Assembly: GCA_946186215.1 (NCBI GenBank)
Contig: CAMHMM010000114.1
Span: 1-6,218, forward strand
DNA length: 6,218 nucleotides
Source: an uncultured Ruminococcus sp.
Lineage (GTDB): Bacteria > Bacillota > Clostridia > Oscillospirales > Ruminococcaceae
Direction: 5' to 3'
The position numbers and the translations under genes were made by a program. Position 1 is the stretch's first letter. Each line of letters begins with the position of its first letter. Under the pieces are notes generated by a model that made no database searches, had not been told where the DNA came from, and saw only the letters and a list, made by a program, of their open reading frames with translations. Of the stretch, positions 1-5,144 are shown piece by piece.

Positions 1-142
1 CATACTGATCCGTAAGCAGGCGCGACTGGAGCTGTCTCTCGTCGTCGAGTCGCATACGCTCCTTGCGCTCCTCGATTCTCAGGCGCACCATCTCTTCATC
101 AAGGGCATTCATCTGCTGCCGGTAATCCATGGCGGTCATCAT
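1..142 (-). CDS. Partial small charged, helical protein of unknown function (runs off left edge)
   Basis: I do not recognise this gene. It reads leftward from ATG at 142 and stays open for 47 codons to the window edge, so the C-terminus is missing. The start is well supported: an AAGGAGGT ribosome binding site lies 5 nt upstream, and the ATG overlaps the stop of the preceding minus-strand gene as ATGA, typical of translational coupling. A second ATG follows immediately, so initiation could be one codon later. The visible peptide is dominated by Glu, Arg, Asp, Gln and Met (for example DEEMVRLRIEERKERMRLDD) with no Pro or Gly, which predicts one long amphipathic helix or coiled coil. There is no signal peptide or membrane segment. 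A tiny membrane peptide coupled to a charged helical protein would fit a phage or mobile-element module, but that is inference. The segment is more G+C-rich than what follows. Confidence 0.6.
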   Translation of the reverse strand, partial: MMTAMDYRQQMNALDEEMVRLRIEERKERMRLDDERQLQSRLLTDQY

Positions 143-234
143 AGCGCACCTCCTTCCAGCCATCCGGCCACCATCATCGCCACGACCAGCGCCACCATAT
201 AGAGGTGGGCCAGCACCACGTGCTTGTTTGTCAC
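139..234 (-). CDS. Small single-pass membrane peptide, unknown function; N-terminus uncertain
   Basis: A minus-strand frame ends with TGA at 141-139, overlapping the ATG of the next gene by four bases. It encodes a ~31-residue peptide whose middle, VVLAHLYMVALVVAMMVAGWL, is a single hydrophobic stretch long enough to span a membrane. It has a short polar Lys/His-containing N-terminus and an EGGAL tail. The frame is open up to 258. I place the start at GTG 234 because it gives a compact TNKH-type N-terminus, but GAGGA lies directly against that GTG without a normal spacer. The real start may therefore lie further upstream, in sequence lost at the apparent junction near 230-258. An internal ATG at 198 would cut into the helix and is less likely. 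Small one-helix proteins of this kind occur in phage lysis or conjugation modules, but nothing here proves that role. Confidence 0.4.
   Translation of the reverse strand: MTNKHVVLAHLYMVALVVAMMVAGWLEGGAL
148..155 (-). promoter_or_regulatory. Strong Shine-Dalgarno site (AAGGAGGT) for the minus-strand charged protein
   Basis: The reverse complement of these bases reads AAGGAGGT, matching the 16S anti-SD sequence over its full core, and sits 5 nt before the ATG at 142. It lies inside the last codons of the upstream membrane peptide, so the two genes form a coupled pair. It is the main evidence that the otherwise very short minus-strand reading frames are real genes. Confidence 0.75.
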
Positions 235-1144
235 TTCCTCGCCCGTAAAGGCAGAGCCTTACAGAGAGGCGGAGATAAGTTTTAATGTTGATACCTCAAA
301 GCTTGCTGCGGGTGAATACAGGATCGCTCTGGACTGCGGCCAGAGCAAGGTCTACGGCGGGTTTTACATCAAGGGACACGGGATAGCTATAACTGCCGAA
401 TGCACGGAGGAAAAGCCCGTTTCCGGTTCGTTCAGCCTGGACTGCGATATCATCAACAGCGGAACGGATTCCGCAAGGGTGATCTCTGCAAAGCTGATGC
501 GGGGAGATACTCCTGTCGGCGTGCCTTCCGAACCGATGGACGGACTGCTTGCCGCCGGAGAAAAAAGGCATATCACCTTCATATCGGATAAGCCTCTTTC
601 AGCAGGGGATTATTATGCTGAATTTGACTGCGGGCAGATCGTAAAGAGCAGCACCGTTACCATAAATGATGGCTCGGATGCCGACAGATATATGTTCGGC
701 GGAAAGGCGGATGCAAAGCTTGGAAAGGATAAGCTGACCGTTTCCGTCACTGCGGGCAGCACTCCGCAGGATCCGGTGACTATCGGCTGGCTTGAGATAA
801 AGACAGACGAAGGTTGGCAGAGAACTATATACACGCCCGAATATAGGAAGGCACAGATCACAAAGGGGAAAAATAATATTATTTTCATACCGGAGACAAT
901 GCTTGACGAGAACCGCGATGAGATCAAAGAGCTCTATGATGATATCATGAAGCATATCGACGAGGCGCTTGAAAGCGGAGAGCTTGAAGAGGATGATCTG
1001 AAAGAAGTCGAGCAGATCAAGGCAATGGATATCACGGAATTCAGCTATTATTTCATTCTCGGATTCATTCCTGTTGAACCGCAGACAGGCATGAAAGGCA
1101 GGCTGATGGTCGGAGATGAATATGTATACTTCACGGTAAAATAG
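224..1144 (+). CDS. 5'-truncated gene for a multidomain beta-sandwich (Ig/CARDB-like), probably exported protein
   Basis: I do not recognise a named family. Numbering from the TTG at 224 (306 codons), residues ~7-50 and ~52-148 look like two copies of one beta-sandwich domain. Each ends in a matching block: LAAGEYRIALDCGQ at 28-40 and LSAGDYYAEFDCGQ at 125-138, both followed by a final beta strand and a short linker. The first copy lacks its N-terminal half, so the gene is cut at its 5' end. A third beta-rich region (~155-306) holds an acidic helical insertion at ~228-268 before returning to beta strands. The alternating strands and LxAGxY signature resemble CARDB/Ig-like cell-surface domains; the signal peptide or membrane anchor expected for such proteins would be in the missing part. 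TTG at 224 is only the first formal start: it has no well-placed ribosome binding site, an in-frame stop lies at 200-202, and bases before ~240 appear to belong to other genes. The stop is 43 nt before nnr with no terminator visible. Confidence 0.6.
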   Translation: MFVTSSPVKAEPYREAEISFNVDTSKLAAGEYRIALDCGQSKVYGGFYIKGHGIAITAECTEEKPVSGSFSLDCDIINSGTDSARVISAKLMRGDTPVGVPSEPMDGLLAAGEKRHITFISDKPLSAGDYYAEFDCGQIVKSSTVTINDGSDADRYMFGGKADAKLGKDKLTVSVTAGSTPQDPVTIGWLEIKTDEGWQRTIYTPEYRKAQITKGKNNIIFIPETMLDENRDEIKELYDDIMKHIDEALESGELEEDDLKEVEQIKAMDITEFSYYFILGFIPVEPQTGMKGRLMVGDEYVYFTVK

Positions 1145-1175
1145 TGCGGCAGCACTGACAAACAGCGGTATGGAC

Positions 1176-1180
1176 GGAGG
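1176..1180 (+). promoter_or_regulatory. Shine-Dalgarno GGAGG that fixes the nnr start at 1188
   Basis: GGAGG ends 7 nt before ATG 1188, the normal spacing. The longer frame starting at ATG 1170 would place this GGAGG inside the coding sequence (codons for Asp-Gly-Gly) and has no comparable site of its own. The protein therefore most likely starts MYICSVDQM, which also matches the usual N-terminus of NnrE-type proteins, where a short strand leads into the first helix. Confidence 0.8.
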
Positions 1181-1187
1181 TAATCTT

Positions 1188-2696
1188 ATGTATATTTGTT
1201 CCGTTGATCAGATGAGATCGGCAGAGGCAATAGCGGCACAGAGGAGCAGCTTTTTGTCGCTTATGGAGAATGCAGGACGCGCTCTTGCGGACGAGGCAGC
1301 CCGCAGGATGGATGTGAACGGCAAAAAGGTGCTGATATTCTGCGGCAAGGGAAATAACGGCGGCGACGGCTTTGCTGCTGCGAAATATCTGAGCTTTCTC
1401 GGTGCGGATGTCACCGTTGTGCTGATGATCAATACTGCTCCTACGGGTATCGCAGGGCAGGAATTTACTTCCATAACCTCGGAGAAAATAAGGATAATCG
1501 GCGCAGGCGAGCTGAGCTCCGACTTTGCTCCGGATGTTCTGATAGATGCCGTGTTCGGCACGGGCTTTAGGGGCGAGCTTCCCGAAAATGTTTCGGTGGT
1601 GCTTTCTGCATATTCATCCTGTAAGGCATTGAAGATCGCCGCTGATATTCCCTCTGGTATAAATGCCGATACGGGTACGGCTTCAAGGGGAATCCTTGTG
1701 CCTGATGTGACCGTTACATTCGGTGCGGTAAAAACAGGCATGACGCTTTCTCCTGCAAAAAAGCTGTGCGGCGAGATAGTTATGCGCAGCATCGGCATAG
1801 AGGAGCGGGATTTTGAAAGCGTAGGCTTTGTGCCCAGACTCTACGAGGATGATATCGTTTCCTCTGTGATACCCAAAAGGCATGAGTATTCTCATAAGGG
1901 CAGCTTTGGAAAGCTCCTTATCATCGGCGGCAGCAGCACATACAGCGGTGCGGTGAAGCTTTCTGTCAAGGCGGCGCTCAGAAGCGGTGCAGGGCTTGTC
2001 CGTCTTGCATCAGTGCCCCGCGTAAATGACAGGGTGGGCGCATCCGTGGATGAATGTACCTTCACTGATCTGTTTGTAAATGACATCGGCGGGATATCTT
2101 CCGCATCCGTGGAGCTGATAGAGCAGTGTATCTCCGGCTGTACCACAGTGGCTTTCGGCGGAGGACTTACATTTACCGAGGATTCAGTTATACTCACAAG
2201 AGAGATCATCTCCTCTGCAAAGAAATACGATGTTCCGGTGATAATCGACGCAGACGGGCTCAACTGTCTTTCTCAGACTGGCACGGATATCCTTTCTGGA
2301 TGCAGGGCAGTCCTTACACCTCATCCCGCAGAGCTGGGCAGGCTTGTTGGTGCTGATATCGCTACGGTGCTTGCCAACAGGCTTGAGCTTGCCGCAAAGC
2401 TTTCCAAAAAAACAGGTGCGATCGTTGCCGCAAAGGGCTATCCTACATATATAGTTTCACCCGACGGACGCGTGTATGCATCCTATACGGGAAATGCAGG
2501 GCTTTCAAGAGGCGGCAGCGGCGATGTGCTCACTGGAATCATCGCAGGACTTATCGCCTCTGCAAAGGGCGACAGGATCTTTGACTGCACTGCAGCAAGC
2601 GTATATCTCTTCGGAAAGGCTGCGGATATCACCGCAGAGGAGATCTCACAGAACAATATGCTGCCCTCGGATGTAACAGAAAGGCTCAGATTTTAG
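1188..2696 (+). CDS. nnr: Bifunctional NAD(P)H-hydrate repair enzyme (NnrE epimerase + NnrD ADP/ATP-dependent dehydratase)
   Basis: This cytosolic metabolite-repair enzyme interconverts the R and S forms of hydrated NAD(P)H (N-terminal epimerase) and dehydrates the S form back to NAD(P)H at the cost of ADP or ATP (C-terminal dehydratase). The 502 residues match the usual length of the fused protein. Residues ~1-210 are the YjeF_N/NnrE domain: ENAG at 27-30, the nucleotide-binding loop GKGNNGGDGF at 53-62, the IDAVFGTGFRG loop at 119-129, and ADIPSGINADTG at 152-163. Residues ~225-502 are the ribokinase-fold NnrD domain: KGSFGKLLIIGGSSTYSGA at 237-255, DADGLN at 354-359, LTPHPAELGRL at 376-386, and the catalytic GGSGDVLTGI at 442-451 with Asp446. 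The loop usually written GPGLG reads FGGGLT (323-328), and the C-terminal helix has FGKAAD where a His-Gly is common; neither is expected to abolish function. The gene sits 7 nt upstream of recG, so the two are almost certainly co-transcribed. Function is certain at family level. Confidence 0.95.
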   Translation: MYICSVDQMRSAEAIAAQRSSFLSLMENAGRALADEAARRMDVNGKKVLIFCGKGNNGGDGFAAAKYLSFLGADVTVVLMINTAPTGIAGQEFTSITSEKIRIIGAGELSSDFAPDVLIDAVFGTGFRGELPENVSVVLSAYSSCKALKIAADIPSGINADTGTASRGILVPDVTVTFGAVKTGMTLSPAKKLCGEIVMRSIGIEERDFESVGFVPRLYEDDIVSSVIPKRHEYSHKGSFGKLLIIGGSSTYSGAVKLSVKAALRSGAGLVRLASVPRVNDRVGASVDECTFTDLFVNDIGGISSASVELIEQCISGCTTVAFGGGLTFTEDSVILTREIISSAKKYDVPVIIDADGLNCLSQTGTDILSGCRAVLTPHPAELGRLVGADIATVLANRLELAAKLSKKTGAIVAAKGYPTYIVSPDGRVYASYTGNAGLSRGGSGDVLTGIIAGLIASAKGDRIFDCTAASVYLFGKAADITAEEISQNNMLPSDVTERLRF

Positions 2697-2703
2697 ATCG
2701 TAA

Positions 2704-4743
2704 ATGGAACAGTTAAAACTTACCGACAGTGTGAGAAAAATACAGGGCGTGGGGCCGAAGCGGGCGGAATGCTATGCTAAGGTGGGCGTGACGACGATAG
2801 GCGATCTGCTGTATTATTCCCCGAAGACATATATCGACCTTACATCGCCGGTGCTGCTGACAGACGCGCAGCCCGACGAGAACTGTGTCGTGCGAGTGAG
2901 GATAGGAAAGAAAAATCCCGCGCAGCGGATAAGGCAGGGGCTGTCTCTCTACAAATGCTCTGCCGAGGATGTTTCGGGCATGATGTTCGTCTCCTTCTAC
3001 AACAACCGCTTTGTGTATGACACTCTTCACGAAGGGGAGGTGTACCGCCTTTATGGTAAGCTCACCCTGAATTACAGGCACTTTGAAATGAATTCTCCCA
3101 CAGTCATCCCTGATGACGAGCCACAGCAGATACTTCCGAGATACCCTCTCACGGAAGGCTTGCTGCAGCAGAATGTTGCCTCGGATGTTGCTTTTGCGAT
3201 AGGTGCAGCAGGTGATACGGAGGATTTCCTTCCGGATTTTATCCGTCAGGAGTATACTCTGTGTACTCTGGACTGGGCGATAAAAAATCTCCATTTTCCG
3301 CAGAGCCTTGATTCCGTGCAGATATGCAGACGCAGGCTGGCCTTTGATGAACTTGTGCTGATGCAGTGCGCCATGAGAATGGTGAAAAAAATATCCTCAG
3401 GGCTCGATGGCTGTGCCATGAAGCAATACGATATTGCCGAATTTACAGACTCGCTGCCCTTTGAAATGACAGGGGCTCAGAAAAAAGCCTGCGGAGAAAT
3501 ATTTGCCGATATGTGCAGCGGTACGCCCATGAACCGCCTTGTACAGGGTGATGTAGGCTCCGGTAAGACCGCAGTTGCCGCCGCCGCCTGCTTCCTTGCC
3601 TACAAAAACGGATACCAGTCGGCGCTCATGGCACCTACGGAGATACTTGCACAGCAGCACTATAATACTCTTACAGGATTTTTGTCACCGCTGGGTATAA
3701 ATGTGGGGCTTCTCACAGGATCAATGACCGCAAAAAGAAAACGGGAGATAAAGCAGGAGCTGGCTGAGGGCAGGATAAATGTAATGATCGGCACCCATGC
3801 GCTGATATCCGAATCAACGGAGTTTATGTCACTGGGACTTATCATAACCGATGAGCAGCACCGCTTCGGTGTTGATCAGCGAAAGCTTCTGGCGCAGAAG
3901 GGAAGCTTTCCTCACAAGCTTGTAATGAGCGCTACACCCATCCCCCGCACACTGGGACTGATACTTTACGGTGATCTCGATGTTTCGCTGATAAACGAGA
4001 TGCCGAAGGGCAGGCAGAAAACGGAGACCTTTGCGGTCACCGGCAAGCTGAGGAACAGGGCACTTACCTATGTGAAAAACGAGCTTGAAGCGGGCAGGCA
4101 GGCATATATCGTCTGCCCCATGATTGAGAATAATCCCGATCTGGAAATACAGTCCGTCACCGAGTATGCCGAAATGCTCAAGACCAGCCCTATCGGCGGT
4201 TTTACTGCGGCACTTCTTCACGGCAGGATGAGCGCGGAGCAAAAGGAAGAGATAATGCGGTCATTCAAAAACGGCGAGATACAGGTGCTCGTATCCACTA
4301 CCGTGATCGAGGTGGGTGTGGATGTGCCCAATGCCACGATAATAATGATCGAGAGCGCGGAAAGGTTCGGACTGTCGCAGCTTCACCAGCTCAGAGGCCG
4401 CGTAGGCAGAGGCGGCGGAAGATCCTCATGTATCCTGCTTACGGACAATCCTACCGATGAGGTGCGGGAAAGGCTGAAGATAATGTCCCGCACATCCGAC
4501 GGCTTTGCCATTGCTGAGGAGGATCTGAAAATGCGCGGAGCAGGGGATTTCTTCGGCAAGAGGCAGAGCGGAATGGCATCGCTTCGTTTTGCTGATCTTT
4601 ATTCCGACAGGGAGCTGATCACACAGACCTCCGCTGCAGCGAACGAGCTTTTCCGTGTATCTCCCGATCTTTCCGAATTTCCCGAACTCAGGGCGCGGAC
4701 AGAACAGATAATGCAGAAAAACGGCACCGAGGGAATGAACTAA
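2704..4743 (+). CDS. recG: ATP-dependent DNA helicase RecG
   Basis: RecG is a superfamily 2 double-stranded DNA translocase that reverses stalled replication forks and processes branched recombination intermediates. At 679 residues it is full length (Bacillus and E. coli forms are about 680-693). Residues ~1-200 form the N-terminal region with the OB-fold wedge that splits the fork, beginning with the helix-hairpin-helix-like IQGVGPKRAE at 13-22. The motor follows: Q-motif-like FEMTGAQKKA at 253-262, Walker A GDVGSGKT at 282-289, MAPTEILAQQH at 309-319, Walker B DEQH at 383-386, SATPIPRTL at 409-417, HGRM at 506-509, TTVIEVGVDVP at 532-542 and motif VI QLHQLRGRVGRG at 559-570. The RecG-specific TRG region (RGAGDFFGKRQSG at 611-623) couples ATP hydrolysis to translocation. 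All key residues are present. The ATG lies 7 nt after the nnr stop with no good Shine-Dalgarno site (nearest AAGG ends 19 nt upstream), so translation is probably coupled to nnr. Confidence 0.97.
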   Translation: MEQLKLTDSVRKIQGVGPKRAECYAKVGVTTIGDLLYYSPKTYIDLTSPVLLTDAQPDENCVVRVRIGKKNPAQRIRQGLSLYKCSAEDVSGMMFVSFYNNRFVYDTLHEGEVYRLYGKLTLNYRHFEMNSPTVIPDDEPQQILPRYPLTEGLLQQNVASDVAFAIGAAGDTEDFLPDFIRQEYTLCTLDWAIKNLHFPQSLDSVQICRRRLAFDELVLMQCAMRMVKKISSGLDGCAMKQYDIAEFTDSLPFEMTGAQKKACGEIFADMCSGTPMNRLVQGDVGSGKTAVAAAACFLAYKNGYQSALMAPTEILAQQHYNTLTGFLSPLGINVGLLTGSMTAKRKREIKQELAEGRINVMIGTHALISESTEFMSLGLIITDEQHRFGVDQRKLLAQKGSFPHKLVMSATPIPRTLGLILYGDLDVSLINEMPKGRQKTETFAVTGKLRNRALTYVKNELEAGRQAYIVCPMIENNPDLEIQSVTEYAEMLKTSPIGGFTAALLHGRMSAEQKEEIMRSFKNGEIQVLVSTTVIEVGVDVPNATIIMIESAERFGLSQLHQLRGRVGRGGGRSSCILLTDNPTDEVRERLKIMSRTSDGFAIAEEDLKMRGAGDFFGKRQSGMASLRFADLYSDRELITQTSAAANELFRVSPDLSEFPELRARTEQIMQKNGTEGMN

Positions 4744-4765
4744 GAGCAAAGTGAATTCGTCGCTG

Positions 4766-4818
4766 TTGAGAGATTACCCACAAATAAAATACGGGTGGGT
4801 GCAGGCATAGCCTACATT
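4766..4818. repeat. Tandem intergenic repeat, copy A (3' part only, diverged end)
   Basis: Bases 4766-4806 match copy B at all 41 positions of the core, from TTGAGAGATTACCCAC to GTGGGTGCAGGC. After that the sequence diverges (GCAGGCATAGCCTAC instead of GCAGGCTCAGCCTGT) before entering copy B. The 5' third of the unit (AAATAATAGCAGG to GAGCCTC) is absent, so the copy is truncated on its recG side. The internal inverted repeat ACCCAC (4776-4781) / GTGGGT (4795-4800) is intact, while the GCAGGC hairpin has one mismatch in its stem. Confidence 0.85.
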
Positions 4819-4914
4819 AAATAATAGCAGGTATAAAAGCTCCGAGCCTCTATTGAGAGATTACCCACAAATAAAATACGGGTGGGTGCAGGCTCAGCCT
4901 GTATTTTTAGCGTA
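4819..4914. repeat. Tandem intergenic repeat, copy B (complete 96-nt unit)
   Basis: This is a complete unit running from AAATAATAGCAGG through a TTGAGAGATTACCCAC core to TTTTTAGCGTA. It can fold in several ways: ACCCAC (4863-4868) with GTGGGT (4882-4887), an outer stem GAGCCT (4844-4849) with AGGCTC (4890-4895), and a tight hairpin GCAGGC-TCA-GCCTGT (4888-4902). The outer stem and the tight hairpin compete for the same bases. The unit carries no recognisable coding content or transposase, so it resembles a REP- or MITE-type dispersed element or a structured RNA; copies elsewhere in the genome cannot be seen from here. Confidence 0.9.
4888..4909 (+). terminator. Possible weak intrinsic terminator within repeat copy B
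   Basis: The hairpin GCAGGC-TCA-GCCTGT is followed by ATTTTTA, giving a short G+C-rich stem and a modest U-tract. This is the best terminator candidate for the nnr-recG operon. The stem is only 5-6 bp with a three-base loop and the U-run is five, and the same hairpin in copies A and C lacks a U-tract (TTTC in C), so termination efficiency is uncertain. Confidence 0.35.
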
Positions 4915-5007
4915 AAATAATAGCAGGTATAAAAGCTCCGAGCCTCTATTGAGAGATTACCCACAAATAAAAATACGGGTGGGTGCAGGCTCAGCCTGCT
5001 TTCAGCG
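4915..5007. repeat. Tandem intergenic repeat, copy C (near-identical to B)
   Basis: The copy is identical to copy B for its first ~55 bases, has one extra A in the A-rich loop between the ACCCAC and GTGGGT arms, and is then identical again to the 3' hairpin. There GCAGGC-TCA-GCCTGC (4985-4999) forms a perfect 6-bp stem, one base better paired than in B. The last bases (TTTCAGCG) are a diverged version of the TTTTTAGCG end of B. It ends two bases before the -35 box of the desulfurase promoter. Confidence 0.88.
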
Positions 5008-5008
5008 C

Positions 5009-5037
5009 TTGACAATACTGTCGTTTTTGTGTATAAT
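5009..5037 (+). promoter_or_regulatory. Consensus sigma-A promoter for the cysteine desulfurase
   Basis: A perfect -35 TTGACA (5009-5014) and a perfect -10 TATAAT (5032-5037) are separated by exactly 17 nt, with a T-rich spacer end. Transcription would start near 5044, about 100 nt before the ATG at 5145. No extended -10 TGn is in register. A perfect match to both boxes suggests strong basal transcription, possibly damped by a regulator or by the structured leader. Confidence 0.85.
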
Positions 5038-5043
5038 GTAAAA

Positions 5044-5144
5044 TAGTATTGGTGTGTGTATAACACCGTGTACATTGCTATGTGCGGGATGTCCTGCGGT
5101 TTGCGGCTGCGGACAGCTCCCGATGATTGTGAGAGTGACTTTTT
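5044..5144 (+). promoter_or_regulatory. ~100-nt 5' leader with three small predicted hairpins
   Basis: Between the inferred transcription start and the ATG I see three short inverted repeats: GGTGT/ACACC (5051-5055 with 5063-5067), GCGGG/CCTGC (5084-5088 with 5093-5097, one G-U pair) and GCTG-CGGA-CAGC (5106-5117). None is followed by a U-tract and none matches a riboswitch or T-box that I recognise. The ribosome binding site is weak (GAGAG at 5131-5135, 9 nt from the ATG). The leader could modulate translation, but that is inference. Confidence 0.35.

Larger units (their letters stand above)
4744..5144. other. 401-nt non-coding gap: tandem structured repeats, promoter and leader
   Basis: No convincing gene lies between recG and the cysteine desulfurase. 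The first ~20 bases are unremarkable, then three tandem repeat copies run to about 5007, and an exact-consensus promoter starts at 5009 and drives a ~100-nt leader. The stretch is visibly more A+T-rich than the flanking genes in its first two thirds. It separates the nnr-recG operon from the downstream transcription unit. Confidence 0.8.

Noticed and set aside
224..226. TTG at 224 as a genuine start of the beta-domain gene
   Set aside because: There is no well-placed ribosome binding site, the first domain is half missing, and the codons from 224 to ~240 overlap sequence better explained by a minus-strand gene. It is kept only as a formal coordinate.
1170..1187. Upstream ATG 1170 as the nnr start
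   Set aside because: The GGAGG at 1176-1180 would be internal to the coding sequence, and ATG 1188 has correct spacing to it and gives the expected N-terminus.
1208..1798. Minus-strand reading frame (196 codons) opposite nnr
   Set aside because: It mirrors the well-supported NnrE domain on the plus strand; its Ser/Pro/Ala-rich low-complexity composition is typical of an antisense shadow.
4853..4877. Promoter inside each repeat (TTGAGA ... TAAAAT)
   Set aside because: The spacing between the two boxes is only 13 nt, too short for a sigma-A promoter, and both boxes deviate from consensus.
4766..5007. CRISPR array
   Set aside because: The units are ~96 nt and contiguous, with no unique spacers between short repeats and no cas genes nearby.
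5044..5144. T-box or known riboswitch upstream of the desulfurase
   Set aside because: I see no T-box sequence, no terminator/anti-terminator pair after the promoter and no recognisable riboswitch core; the hairpins are short.
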